Shown: positions 36,911 through 45,587 of the stretch, piece by piece | How the letters are laid out: each line of letters starts with the position of its first letter | Numbering within the stretch: the stretch's first letter is position 1 | Assembly: GCA_965116715.1 (NCBI GenBank) | Contig: OZ220724.1 | Location: forward strand, 3,038,001 to 3,102,000 | Source of the DNA: Poriferisodalis sp965116715 | GTDB lineage: Bacteria > Actinomycetota > Acidimicrobiia > Acidimicrobiales > Poriferisodalaceae | DNA: 64,000 nt | Direction: 5' to 3' | Program-made: the position numbers and the translations under genes | Notes under the pieces: model-generated | Database searches by the model: none | Told to the model about the DNA's origin: nothing | The model's input: only the letters and a program-made list of their open reading frames with translations

Positions 36911-38331
36911 TGGCCGCGAGCTGGGAGATCGTCATCGGGCTCGAAGTCCACGTCGAGCTGGCGACCGAGACGAAGCTGTTCTCGGCCGCGCCCAGCCGCT
37001 TCGGCGACGAGCCCAACACCAACGTCACGCCGGTCTGCCTGGGTCTGCCCGGCTCGCTGCCCGTGCTGAATCGCCGCGCCGTCGAACTGGCCATGGCGGT
37101 AGGCCTCGCGCTCAACTGCGAGATCCGGCCGTCGGTGTTTCACCGCAAGAACTACTTCTACCCCGACATGCCGAAGGACTACCAAGTCAGCCAGTACGAC
37201 CAGCCGATTTGCTCGGACGGCTGGCTCGATGTCCCCGGCGGCAGCCGCGTCGGGATCGAGCGGGCGCACTTGGAGGAGGACGCCGGCAAGACGACGCACC
37301 TGGGAGGCGCGGACGGTCGCATTCACGGGGCCGTGGGCGCACTCGTGGATTACAACCGGGCGGGCACACCGCTGCTGGAGATCGTCTCGCGGCCCGACAT
37401 CGGTTCGGCAGCCGAGGCCAGCGCGTATGTCGCCGAATTGCGGGCGATCCTGCTCGCGCTCGGCGCATCCGACGCGCGGCTGGAAGAGGGCTCGATGCGT
37501 GTCGACGCGAACATCAGTGTCCGGCCCGCCGGCTCGAGCGAGCTGCGCACGCGCTGCGAGGTCAAGAACCTCAACTCGCTGCGGTCGCTGCGGAACGCCA
37601 TCGACTACGAGGCCCAGCGCCATATCGAGCTCTACCAATCGGGAGCAGTCCCGGTGCAGGAAACGCGCCACTGGTCCGAAGACGGCCGCACGCACGCGCT
37701 GCGCTCCAAGGAAGAGGCCGACGACTACAGGTACTTCCCCGAGCCCGACCTCGTGCCGCTGGTGCCCGACGACGAGTGGATCGCCCAGGTCCGCGCTGCC
37801 ATGCCCGAACTGCCCGCGTCCCAGCGAGCACGCCTGCACCAGTGCGGCGCCGAGCCCGAAGATGCCCAGGTCATCGTGGACCGCGGCCTGGCATCGGTGG
37901 TGCTTGGGGCGGTTGAGGCGGGAGCTGATGCCAAGCGCGCGGTGACCCATGCCGTGCAGAACCTGGCCCTCGACGGAGCCGAACTGCTCAGCTCGGACCA
38001 CCTGGCCTCGCTGGTCCAGATGGAGACGTCAGGGCAACTCACTGCGACACAGGCCAAGACGGTGCTGGGGATCATGTGCGAGCGAGCAGCCGCCGGCACT
38101 GCCGATCCTGCCGCGATCGCCGCGGAACTGGGTTTCGAAGCCATGGCCGCCGACGAGCTCGAAACGCTGGTCGACCAGGCCATTGCAGACAACCCCGAAG
38201 CGTGGGAGAAGTTCTGCGCTGGCGAGGCAAAGGTGGCCGGTGTGTTCGTGGGAGCTGTGATGAAGGCCACCCGCGGCCAGGCCGACGGCCAAGCCGTCAC
38301 CCGGCTGCTCGCGCAGCGACGCGACGCCTGA
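36910..38331 (+). CDS. gatB: glutamyl-tRNA(Gln) amidotransferase subunit B
   Basis: Kinase/transamidase subunit: phosphorylates the mischarged glutamate with ATP and transfers ammonia from GatA. The 473-residue protein has the start WEIVIGLEVHVEL, the catalytic-cradle motif YPDMPKDYQVSQYDQPI, HLEEDAGK and the DYNRAGTPLLEIVS segment, plus the C-terminal YqeY-like tail domain that binds tRNA. ATG at 36910 overlaps the gatA stop. The complete gatCAB set implies indirect synthesis of Gln-tRNA(Gln). Confidence 0.97.
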   Translation: MAASWEIVIGLEVHVELATETKLFSAAPSRFGDEPNTNVTPVCLGLPGSLPVLNRRAVELAMAVGLALNCEIRPSVFHRKNYFYPDMPKDYQVSQYDQPICSDGWLDVPGGSRVGIERAHLEEDAGKTTHLGGADGRIHGAVGALVDYNRAGTPLLEIVSRPDIGSAAEASAYVAELRAILLALGASDARLEEGSMRVDANISVRPAGSSELRTRCEVKNLNSLRSLRNAIDYEAQRHIELYQSGAVPVQETRHWSEDGRTHALRSKEEADDYRYFPEPDLVPLVPDDEWIAQVRAAMPELPASQRARLHQCGAEPEDAQVIVDRGLASVVLGAVEAGADAKRAVTHAVQNLALDGAELLSSDHLASLVQMETSGQLTATQAKTVLGIMCERAAAGTADPAAIAAELGFEAMAADELETLVDQAIADNPEAWEKFCAGEAKVAGVFVGAVMKATRGQADGQAVTRLLAQRRDA

Positions 38332-38354
38332 GCAGCAACGCTCGCTCGCCGTTC

Positions 38355-39665
38355 TCAGTCCTCGCCGGTGCGCAGCCACGCATCGCCCCGGAAGCGAACC
38401 CACTGCGGCGCAGCGCGGAAGCACATGAACGCGATGAGCGCAGCCCACAGCCAGCCGATGCCCAGATCCAGCAAGCGCACGGCGGCGCCGACCACCGCGA
38501 AGCCCGCCGCGGCCCCGGCCATCGCCCATGCCAGAAAGCCCAAGTCGCCGGCGCCGATGAAGATGCCGTCGAAGGCGAACGCGGCGGCATTGACGGGCTG
38601 TGAGACGGCGACGAACAGCAAAATGAAGCCGCTGAGCGAGACCACCGCAGGGTCGTTGCTGAAGACCGAGGCCAGCGGCTCGCGCAGTATCACGAGCGCC
38701 AGCCCGAATACTGCGCTGAGCTGAAAGCTCATGCCGATCATCCGGACGCTGGCTGCGCGGGCCACATCGGGACGTCCGGCGCCGAGTTCCTTTGCCACCA
38801 TGGCCTGACCTGCGATCGCCACTGCGTCGAGGGCGAGCGAGAAGAAGGACCAGATCTGCACGCCGATCTCGTGCGACGCCACCTCGGTGGTGCCGATGCG
38901 CGAGGCGAACACCGCAGCCAGCACGAACGCGCCGCGCAGTGAGCTGGTGCGGATGAACATCTGCAGGCCGACGCGGGCGTAGCGCCACGCCGCGGCGGCG
39001 ACCAGCCGCAACGAGGCGCCCGCCGCCCGTACGCGGCGGCGGACAGCGACAGCAAAGACGATCGCAGCGCCCCACTGGGCGATGACGGTGGACCACGCAG
39101 AGCCGGCGATGCCCATGTCGAGCTCGAACACCAGCACGAGCTCGATGAGCAGGTTCGCGACCGCTGACCCGACGGCGATGATCAGCGGCGTCATGGTGTC
39201 CTGGGCGCCGCGCAGGTAGCCGGTGGCCGCCATGGCGGCCAAGAGCGCGGTGAAGCCGATCAGGCTGATCCGCAGGTAAGTGAGCGCCAGATCGCCCACG
39301 TCCGGGCTCGGGTCGAACAAGGCCACGAGCCAACCCGATGCGGCCCACATGCCCAGGCTGACGGCGACGCCGAGTCCGACGGACAGCCACATGCCTGCGA
39401 TGCCCTGTTCCGCTGCGCGCTGGGGCGAGCCTGCGCCGATCAGCCGACCGACCAGTCCCGTCGTGCCATAGGCCAGGAAGATCAGCGCCGCGTGTGCGCT
39501 GAGCAGGATGGCAGACGCAATGGCCAGCGCCGCCAGCTCGGGCGTGCCGAGCCTGCCCACGATCGCGGTGTCAGTGAGCACATACAGCGGTTCGGCGATG
39601 AGCGCACCGAACGCCGGCACGGCGAGCAGCAGTATCTCCCGGTCGTAGACCGTCCGGCGCAGCAC
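38355..39665 (-). CDS. MATE family efflux transporter (DinF-like)
   Basis: A 436-residue membrane protein with twelve likely helices in two homologous halves, typical of multidrug and toxic compound extrusion exporters that use Na+ or H+ gradients. The N-terminus DREILLLAVPAFGALIAEPL and GTTGLVGRLIGAG match the DinF subgroup; YLRGAQDTMTPLIIAV is the mirror motif. GTG start at 39665. Convergent with gatB and 40 bases after the next gene upstream. Substrate unknown. Confidence 0.9.
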   Translation of the reverse strand: MLRRTVYDREILLLAVPAFGALIAEPLYVLTDTAIVGRLGTPELAALAIASAILLSAHAALIFLAYGTTGLVGRLIGAGSPQRAAEQGIAGMWLSVGLGVAVSLGMWAASGWLVALFDPSPDVGDLALTYLRISLIGFTALLAAMAATGYLRGAQDTMTPLIIAVGSAVANLLIELVLVFELDMGIAGSAWSTVIAQWGAAIVFAVAVRRRVRAAGASLRLVAAAAWRYARVGLQMFIRTSSLRGAFVLAAVFASRIGTTEVASHEIGVQIWSFFSLALDAVAIAGQAMVAKELGAGRPDVARAASVRMIGMSFQLSAVFGLALVILREPLASVFSNDPAVVSLSGFILLFVAVSQPVNAAAFAFDGIFIGAGDLGFLAWAMAGAAAGFAVVGAAVRLLDLGIGWLWAALIAFMCFRAAPQWVRFRGDAWLRTGED

Positions 39666-39714
39666 GATTAGGGCCGGCTCGCGATCGGCGGCGCAGAGCG
39701 CATCAGGTCATGCA

Positions 39715-41124
39715 CTAGCCGGTCAGGCGCCACACGCCGATTTCTATGTCGATCACGTACAGCTCGCCTGCCGCATCGACCGCGAAGCCGACCGGCCTCG
39801 GCGTGCTCACGCCCAAGTGCCAGACCTCGTCGGGCTGCGTGCCAGGCTCCACCGCCGCCGCATAGATATCGCCCCCGCAGAGATCGGCGAACACGTAGCG
39901 GCCCGTCAGCCATTCGAGCTGGCTGCCCCGGTAGACGTGGCCCCCGATGACGGCGCACAGGCCCCGCCCGTGCCGGTACTCCAGATCGGGCGGTCGGTGG
40001 TCGGCAAGCTCATCGCCGACGAAGCGCCGGCTGCCCTCGTAGGCATTCCAGCCCAGGTTGGCGCCGGCTTCGTCGAGGCCGAGCACCGTGACCTCCTCGA
40101 TGCACTGCTGACCGACATCGGAGACCCACAAGGTGCCGGTCGGCTCGTCGAGCGACATTCGGAACGGGTTGCGCGCGCCGTACGCCCAGATGTGCGGGTC
40201 GCTGTCGGGGCCAAGGTCGGGATTGCCCAATGCCGGGATCAGCCGCCAGTCGCGGGGATCGGTGCTGCTGCCGGTGTCGACGGCGAATCGCAGCACAGCT
40301 CCCAGCGGCGTGGAGAGATTCTGGCCGTGATGGTGCGGGTCGCCGAGGCCGCCGCCGTCGCCGAACGACACGTAGAGCAGCCCGTCGGCATCGAAGAGCA
40401 GGTCGCCGCCGTTGTGCTGTGCATTGGTCTGGGTGACCTCCAGCACATCGGCGTAGCTGCCCTGCAGCGCCGTACGGTCGGCGGTCGGCGTGAGCACGGT
40501 GATCATGCTGGACCCGTGACGGTCGGTGCGATTGATCCACAGCCGCCCGTCGGGGCCGAGCGTCATGCCCACGAGGCCCTGGTCGTGCTCGGCAGCGGTG
40601 TTGGAAGAGAAGTCGGCAACAGGCTCCGCGCTGGTGACGGCGCCGAAGCCACCGCCGGCATGGCCCGCCAGGTTGGGCGCAAATCGCCAGATGCGGCCCC
40701 TGCGATCGCCGACGAATCCGCCGCCCAACCCACCGGCGCCCGATTCGCCGGCACTGGAATCGGGGGCATTCCCCGCAGCGACGTCGAAGACCATGACCGT
40801 TGCCTCGGCCAGATCGATATACGGCACCAGCGTCACGGCGCGACCGGGCGCCCCATCGTCGATGGACACAGTGCCGATCGGGACAGCGCCGAGCTCGGGA
40901 AGCCCTGCAGGGCAGGGAGTGTTGGACGCCACGTACTCAGGGGTCTGCGTCAGCGGCAGGGTGGTGGCGGGCACGGTGGTGACAGTGCTGCCGCCACCGC
41001 CGGGATCGCCCAGGACAGGGCCGGCGCCGTCGTCATTGCCGATGTCAGAGCACCCGACCGCCGTCACCCCGGCAGCGACGGCCACGGCGCAGACTGCGAC
41101 GCTGAACAGCCGTCCGCCCTGCAC
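39715..41124 (-). CDS. secreted sorbosone/glucose dehydrogenase-like lipoprotein
   Basis: A 469-residue lipoprotein with a six-bladed propeller of the GSDH (sorbosone/soluble PQQ-glucose dehydrogenase, YliI-like) family. The signal peptide ends at lipobox AVGC (C25), followed by an Asp/Gly/Thr linker. Propeller motifs include TNAQHNGGDLLFDADGLLYV, SFGDGGGLGDPH, YGARNPFRMSLDEPTG and LWVSDVGQ. PQQ-binding His and Arg candidates lie in EHDQGLVG and ARNPFR. It probably oxidises an aldose or related sugar outside the membrane, but whether PQQ binds is not certain. GTG start at 41124. Confidence 0.8.
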   Translation of the reverse strand: MQGGRLFSVAVCAVAVAAGVTAVGCSDIGNDDGAGPVLGDPGGGGSTVTTVPATTLPLTQTPEYVASNTPCPAGLPELGAVPIGTVSIDDGAPGRAVTLVPYIDLAEATVMVFDVAAGNAPDSSAGESGAGGLGGGFVGDRRGRIWRFAPNLAGHAGGGFGAVTSAEPVADFSSNTAAEHDQGLVGMTLGPDGRLWINRTDRHGSSMITVLTPTADRTALQGSYADVLEVTQTNAQHNGGDLLFDADGLLYVSFGDGGGLGDPHHHGQNLSTPLGAVLRFAVDTGSSTDPRDWRLIPALGNPDLGPDSDPHIWAYGARNPFRMSLDEPTGTLWVSDVGQQCIEEVTVLGLDEAGANLGWNAYEGSRRFVGDELADHRPPDLEYRHGRGLCAVIGGHVYRGSQLEWLTGRYVFADLCGGDIYAAAVEPGTQPDEVWHLGVSTPRPVGFAVDAAGELYVIDIEIGVWRLTG

Positions 41125-41191
41125 CCGGCCAATGTACGCCCAGCCAGCGCTGCGGCAGCTTGATTTGGACACTGCGTGCGGTGTGGTCAGG

Positions 41192-41220
41192 TTGTGGACG
41201 CCCGGACGGCACGACAGAAT
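41192..41220 (+). promoter_or_regulatory. promoter of the ilv operon leader
   Basis: TTGTGG at 41192-41197 and CAGAAT at 41215-41220 are separated by 17 bases. CAGAAT stands six bases before the ATG at 41227, the geometry of leaderless starts here, and the same hexamer and spacing precede yqgE. It points to a leaderless leader peptide mRNA. Confidence 0.45.
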
Positions 41221-41226
41221 GAGCCG

Positions 41227-41304
41227 ATGCGCGCGCAAGCAGACCGGCTTGACTTCCCGGCTGAACCCGTGAGGCGTGACGAGGCTGTAGGGGTACTTAC
41301 CTAG
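41227..41304 (+). CDS. candidate ilv leader peptide
   Basis: A 25-codon ORF that starts six bases after a -10 element and ends AVGVLT, with Val GTA, Val GTA and Leu CTT codons in its last six positions. GTA and CTT are rare in this GC-rich sequence. Its stop TAG touches the 5' arm of the first of two hairpins ahead of ilvB. The arrangement is that of a leader peptide for attenuation by branched-chain amino acids: ribosome stalling at Val or Leu codons would change folding downstream. The peptide is inferred, not proven. Confidence 0.5.
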   Translation: MRAQADRLDFPAEPVRRDEAVGVLT

Positions 41305-41359
41305 GCGAGCCCGTTCCGACGCGCTCGCCCTGCCTCCCGCTCGGGAGGCTCTTTCATTT
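41304..41359 (+). terminator. twin hairpins, candidate attenuator of ilvBNC
   Basis: Hairpin 1 pairs GGCGAGC (41304-41310) with GCTCGCC (41323-41329). Hairpin 2 is GCCTCCCGCTCGGGAGGC (41332-41349), a seven-pair stem with a four-base loop, followed by a U-rich stretch TCTTTCATTT. Hairpin 2 looks like an intrinsic terminator between the leader ORF and ilvB. A clear antiterminator pairing was not found, so the switching mechanism is open. Confidence 0.5.
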
Positions 41360-41388
41360 GGGGACACCGTCACTTCAGGAGATAGTCC

Positions 41389-43143
41389 ATGGAACTCACC
41401 GGCGCTCAGGCACTGATGCGAAGCCTGGAGATGAGCGGCGTCGAGGTGATGTTCGGCCTGCCCGGCGGCGCGATCCTTCCGGTCTACGACCCGGTGCTGG
41501 ACTCGTCCATCCGCCATGTTCTCGTTCGCCATGAGCAGGGCGCCGGCCACATGGCGCAGGGCTACGCGCATGTGACCGGCAAGCCGGGCGTGGCCATGGT
41601 CACCAGCGGGCCCGCGGCCACGAACATCGTGACGCCGCTGTGCGATGCCTTCATGGACTCGATACCGATGGTTGTCGTGACGGGCCAGGTCGCCATGTCG
41701 GCGATCGGATCGGACGCCTTCCAGGAGTGCGACACCACTGGCATCACCATGGCGGTCACCAAGCACAACTACCTGGTCACCGATGCTGCCGACATCCCGC
41801 GCATCGTGGCTGAGGCCTTTCACATCGCCACGACGGGTCGGCCCGGCCCGGTGCTGATCGACCTGCCCAAGGACGTCAGCAACGAGATGATGACCTGGTA
41901 CTGGCCCGACGGCGTGGAACTGCCCGGCTACCGGCCCCGCAGCGGTGTTGATCCGGCGGCCATTGCCGAGGCGGCCGCGCTGATCCGGTCGGCCCAGCAA
42001 CCCGTGATCTATGCGGGCGGCGGCCTGCTCAAGGCCCGGGCCGCGGAGGCGCTGCGTGAGCTGGCAGAGATGTGCGACATCCATGTCGTCACCACGCTGA
42101 TGGCTCGCGGGGTGTTCCCCGACCGTCACCCGCTCTGCCTCGGGATGCCGGGCATGCACGGCAACTACTCGGCGGTGACGGCGATGCAGCAGGCGGATCT
42201 GCTCATCAACCTCGGGGCGCGCTTCGACGATCGGGTCACTGGCAATCCTGCCCATTTCGCCCCGAATGCCAAGGTCATCCATGTCGACATCGACCCGGCC
42301 GAGCACGGCAAGGTGCGCGTGCCCGACGTGGCGATTGCCGGTGACGCCCGGCTGGCGGTCGAGGCACTCATCGCGGCGCTGCGGCCGTCTGACGGCAGCG
42401 ACGCCACCGCTGCCATGGCAGACAGATCGGCATGGAAGTCCACCATCTCGGGCTGGCAGGAGCAGTTCCCGCTGCAATACGACCAGCCGTCGGGCGGCCA
42501 TCCGCTGAAGCCGCAGTATGTGGTGGAGCAGCTGCGTGACCACACGCCTGACGACACGATCGTGGTGGCCGGCGTGGGCCAGCACCAGATGTGGGCGAGC
42601 CAGTATTGGAAGTTCGACTACCCCTACACCTGGGTGAACTCAGGTGGGCTCGGCACCATGGGCTTCGCCGTGCCGGCGGCCATCGGTGCCAAGGTGGGCC
42701 AGCCGGACCGGACCGTGTGGGCCGTCGACGGCGACGGGTGCTTCCAGATGACGGCGCAGGAGCTGATCTCCGCGAGCGCCGAGAACATCCCGGTGAAGGT
42801 GGCCATCTTGAACAACGCCTACCTGGGCATGGTGCGCCAGTGGCAGGAGCTCTTCTACGCCGAGCGGTACAGCGAGGTGTACCTCAGCGCCGACCATCCC
42901 GACTACGTCGGCTGGGCCGAGGCCATGGGCTGCACAGGCATCCGCGTCGAGTCAGCCGAGGAAGTGGTGCCTGCGATCACCAAGGCCAACTCGATCGACG
43001 ACCGTCCCGTGGTGATCGACTTCCGGGTCGACACCGAGGAGAAGGTGTACCCGATGGTGCCCGCAGGCGGCTCGAACGACGACATCATCCTGGGGCCCGA
43101 GGGCGACGCCGACGCTGCGTTGAAGGGCAGCGCACCGTCGTGA
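41389..43143 (+). CDS. ilvB: acetolactate synthase large (catalytic) subunit
   Basis: ThDP-dependent synthase of acetolactate and acetohydroxybutyrate, first step of the isoleucine-valine pathway. The 584-residue protein has MFGLPGGAILPVYD, the ThDP-activating E49 in RHEQGAGHMAQGYA, and the metal-binding motif GDGCFQM through LNNAYLGMVRQW. CAGGAG before the ATG is a good ribosome-binding site. The stop overlaps the GTG of ilvN. Confidence 0.97.
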   Translation: MELTGAQALMRSLEMSGVEVMFGLPGGAILPVYDPVLDSSIRHVLVRHEQGAGHMAQGYAHVTGKPGVAMVTSGPAATNIVTPLCDAFMDSIPMVVVTGQVAMSAIGSDAFQECDTTGITMAVTKHNYLVTDAADIPRIVAEAFHIATTGRPGPVLIDLPKDVSNEMMTWYWPDGVELPGYRPRSGVDPAAIAEAAALIRSAQQPVIYAGGGLLKARAAEALRELAEMCDIHVVTTLMARGVFPDRHPLCLGMPGMHGNYSAVTAMQQADLLINLGARFDDRVTGNPAHFAPNAKVIHVDIDPAEHGKVRVPDVAIAGDARLAVEALIAALRPSDGSDATAAMADRSAWKSTISGWQEQFPLQYDQPSGGHPLKPQYVVEQLRDHTPDDTIVVAGVGQHQMWASQYWKFDYPYTWVNSGGLGTMGFAVPAAIGAKVGQPDRTVWAVDGDGCFQMTAQELISASAENIPVKVAILNNAYLGMVRQWQELFYAERYSEVYLSADHPDYVGWAEAMGCTGIRVESAEEVVPAITKANSIDDRPVVIDFRVDTEEKVYPMVPAGGSNDDIILGPEGDADAALKGSAPS

Positions 43144-43185
43144 GCGGTGCGCCGAGCGATAGGACCGTCGTGAGCGGTGCGCCGA
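43134..43185 (+). repeat. 30-bp-period repeat across the ilvB-ilvN junction
   Basis: A 22-bp sequence occurs at 43134-43155 and again at 43164-43185, period 30. It contains the GTG start of ilvN, and a third GTG in frame is at 43200, again thirty bases on. The repeated segment encodes VVSGAP-type sequence at the IlvN N-terminus. Confidence 0.8.
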
Positions 43186-43721
43186 ACGGCAGTGGCGCAG
43201 TGAGCAGCGCGCAGGAGCCCGACCTGCACATCTTCGCTGCCATCGTCGAGAACAAGTTCGGCGTGCTGGCGCGCATCGCCGGTCTGTTCAGCCGCCGCGG
43301 CTTCAACATCTTCTCGCTGGCGGTCGCGCCCACCGATGAACCCGCCTACAGCCGCATCACCATCGTCGTTGACGTCCACAACACCGACGTCACCCAGATC
43401 GCCAAGCAGCTCGACAAGCTGATCAACGTGATCCACATCAGCGAGCTGCACCCGTCCGACTCGGTCGAACGAGAGCTGATGCTGGCCCGCGTCGGGGCGG
43501 TCGATCTCGCGGCCGTCGTCGATGTCATCTCTGAGTACGGGGGCGAGGTGCTCGATCACACCGATGACGAGGCGATCGTGAGCGTCAGCGCTCATCCCGA
43601 CCGGCTCGACCGCTGTGAGCGCCAACTGCGCCCCTTCGGCCTGCATGTGCTGCAGCGCACCGGGCGCATTGCGCTGCGGGCGCTCGATGCCAGCGAGCCC
43701 GCAGTCGGCATGGCGAGTTAA
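43140..43721 (+). CDS. ilvN: acetolactate synthase small (regulatory) subunit
   Basis: Regulatory subunit with an N-terminal ACT domain (HIFAAIVENKFGVLARIAGL, RRGFNIFSLAVAPT) that binds valine, and the IlvN C-terminal domain (ELMLARVGAV onward). It is 193 residues from GTG 43140, which overlaps the ilvB stop (GTGA). About 20 extra residues of repeat-derived, Ser/Gly/Ala-rich sequence precede the ACT domain; GTG codons at 43170 and 43200 are alternative in-frame starts. Confidence 0.93.
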   Translation: MSGAPSDRTVVSGAPNGSGAVSSAQEPDLHIFAAIVENKFGVLARIAGLFSRRGFNIFSLAVAPTDEPAYSRITIVVDVHNTDVTQIAKQLDKLINVIHISELHPSDSVERELMLARVGAVDLAAVVDVISEYGGEVLDHTDDEAIVSVSAHPDRLDRCERQLRPFGLHVLQRTGRIALRALDASEPAVGMAS

Positions 43722-43777
43722 GTCCACCCGGTCCCGGCAGACTCCGGCGATCTGAATAACTTCGAGGAGCGAACACG

Positions 43778-44815
43778 ATGCCCGCCACGATCTATTACGA
43801 AGAAGACGCCGACCTCGGCCAGCTGGGCGGCCGCACGGTGGCCGTGATGGGCTATGGCTCCCAGGGCCATGCTCACGCTCTGAACCTGCGCGACAGCGGC
43901 GTCGACGTCGTCGTGGGGCTTCGTGAGGGCTCCTCGTCTCGCCCCAAGGCCGAGGCCGAAGGCCTTCGGGTTGCTGATGTGGCGGGCGCGGCCGCCGAAG
44001 CCGACATCATCATGATGGCGCTGCCCGACACCGACCAGGCCGCCATCTACGAGGATTCGATCGCGCCGAACCTGCAGCCGGGCAACGCTGTCGCGTTCTC
44101 GCATGGCTTCAACATCCACTTCGGCCAGATCAGCCCGCCTGCCGACGTGGACGTGTGGATGATCGCGCCCAAGGGACCCGGCCACAACGTGCGGCGCACC
44201 TACGTCGAGGGCGGCGGCGTCCCGGCGCTCGTGGCGATTCATCAGGACGCCAGCGGGAACGCACTGGCCGACGCGCTGGCCTACGCGAAGGGGATCGGCG
44301 GCACCAGGGGCGGCGTGCTGACGACCACGTTCGCCGAGGAGACCGAGACCGACCTGTTCGGTGAGCAGGTGGTGCTCTGCGGCGGCCTGACCGAGTTGAT
44401 CCGGGCCGGCTACGAGACGCTGGTGGACGCTGGCTACCAGCCCGAGTCGGCCTATTTCGAGACCTTGCACGAGGTGAAGCTGATCGTGGACTTCATCTAC
44501 GAGGCCGGCATCTCGGGCATGCGCTACTCCATCTCGACCACAGCCGAGTACGGCGACATGACTCGCGGTGCACGCATCATCACCGACGAGACGCGTGCGG
44601 AGATGAAGCGCATCCTGGCCGAGATCCAGGACGGCAGTTTCGCCCGGGAGTGGATCGACGAGAACCGCAACGGGCTGCCCAACTACCGGCGCATGGTGGA
44701 GGAAGGCAAGCAGCACCCCATCGAGCAGGTCGGTGCGGAGCTGCGGGCGATGATGCCGTGGATCACGGCAGGCCGCCAGGACGTGACCGCTGCATCAGGC
44801 GGCGCCGTTTCCTGA
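43778..44815 (+). CDS. ilvC: ketol-acid reductoisomerase
   Basis: Isomerises and reduces acetolactate to 2,3-dihydroxyisovalerate, second step of the pathway. Class I enzyme of 345 residues: NADPH-binding VMGYGSQGHAHALNLRDSG with VGLREGSSS for phosphate recognition, then the knotted C-terminal domain with metal ligands in AEETETDLFGEQ and the ETLHEVKLIVDFIYEAG segment. A GAGGAG ribosome-binding site lies before the ATG. Third gene of ilvBNC. Confidence 0.97.
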   Translation: MPATIYYEEDADLGQLGGRTVAVMGYGSQGHAHALNLRDSGVDVVVGLREGSSSRPKAEAEGLRVADVAGAAAEADIIMMALPDTDQAAIYEDSIAPNLQPGNAVAFSHGFNIHFGQISPPADVDVWMIAPKGPGHNVRRTYVEGGGVPALVAIHQDASGNALADALAYAKGIGGTRGGVLTTTFAEETETDLFGEQVVLCGGLTELIRAGYETLVDAGYQPESAYFETLHEVKLIVDFIYEAGISGMRYSISTTAEYGDMTRGARIITDETRAEMKRILAEIQDGSFAREWIDENRNGLPNYRRMVEEGKQHPIEQVGAELRAMMPWITAGRQDVTAASGGAVS

Positions 44816-44833
44816 GACGCGGCGACGCGGTGG

Positions 44834-44839
44834 CAGAAT
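44834..44839 (+). promoter_or_regulatory. -10 element for leaderless yqgE
   Basis: CAGAAT stands six bases before the GTG at 44846, identical to the element before the ilv leader ORF. Without a Shine-Dalgarno sequence, it supports the GTG over the in-frame ATG at 44861. Confidence 0.4.
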
Positions 44840-44845
44840 CGAGGT

Positions 44846-45469
44846 GTGGTCGACGTCGTCATGACTCCGGTGCGGGTGCCCGCCGCGGGCGACCTGCTCG
44901 TGGCGACGCCGCGCCTGGTGGATCCCAACTTCGACCGCACGGTCGTGTTCGTGATCGAGCACCAGGAAGCGGGCACACTCGGCGTGGTCATCAATCGCGC
45001 TTCGGACATCTCGTGCGCGTCAGCGGTGCCGCGCTGGGCATCACGATTCGCCACTGAGGCCGCCGTCGGGCTCGGCGGACCCGTCGAGCCGCAGGGCCTG
45101 CTGGCGCTCGGGGCGACAAGCGGCCCGTCGGCGAAGGAACCGCAGGTACCCGAGGGCCCCAGCAGCGAGTCGTCCGAAGCCGGTGGTGTATGGCGCACAG
45201 TCAATGGCGCGGTCGGGTTGGTGGATCTCACCGCCGATCCGTCAGAACTCGATGCTGCCGTCGTTGCCGTCCGGATCTATGGCGGGCACGCCGGATGGGG
45301 ACCCGGCCAGTTGCGAGGTGAGCTGCAGGCAGGCTGCTGGTGGGTGTTCGACTCTGCGCCCGGCGACCTGACTGCGGATGCCTCGACGCTCTGGCACGAC
45401 GTCCTGGCGCGCCAGTCACCGCCCGCCCGGCTGCTCGCGAACTACCCAGACGACCCGGCGCACAACTAG
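44846..45469 (+). CDS. yqgE: YqgE/AlgH family protein (UPF0301)
   Basis: A 207-residue member of the YqgE/AlgH (DUF179) family, whose biochemical function is unsettled. Motifs are GDLLVATPRLVDPNFDRTVVFVIEH, GTLGVVINR and the YGGHAGWGPGQLRGEL block. There is a non-conserved Ser/Pro/Glu-rich insertion around SSESSEAGG. It follows ilvC by 30 bases but has its own promoter-like element. Confidence 0.88.
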   Translation: MVDVVMTPVRVPAAGDLLVATPRLVDPNFDRTVVFVIEHQEAGTLGVVINRASDISCASAVPRWASRFATEAAVGLGGPVEPQGLLALGATSGPSAKEPQVPEGPSSESSEAGGVWRTVNGAVGLVDLTADPSELDAAVVAVRIYGGHAGWGPGQLRGELQAGCWWVFDSAPGDLTADASTLWHDVLARQSPPARLLANYPDDPAHN

Positions 45470-45587
45470 TGCCACTGGTCGTCTCGTGAGACCGATGCTG
45501 ATGGACGCGCAGCGGGGGCTCGGTTTCGCGCCGCGCTAGGTTCGGGTCCGAATCTGTCGAATACGGCGAGCACGACGGAGGCAATTT

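Noticed and set aside
41124..41389. T-box riboswitch upstream of ilvB
   Set aside because: No T-box consensus or specifier stem seen; a short ORF with Val and Leu codons and two hairpins fits better.
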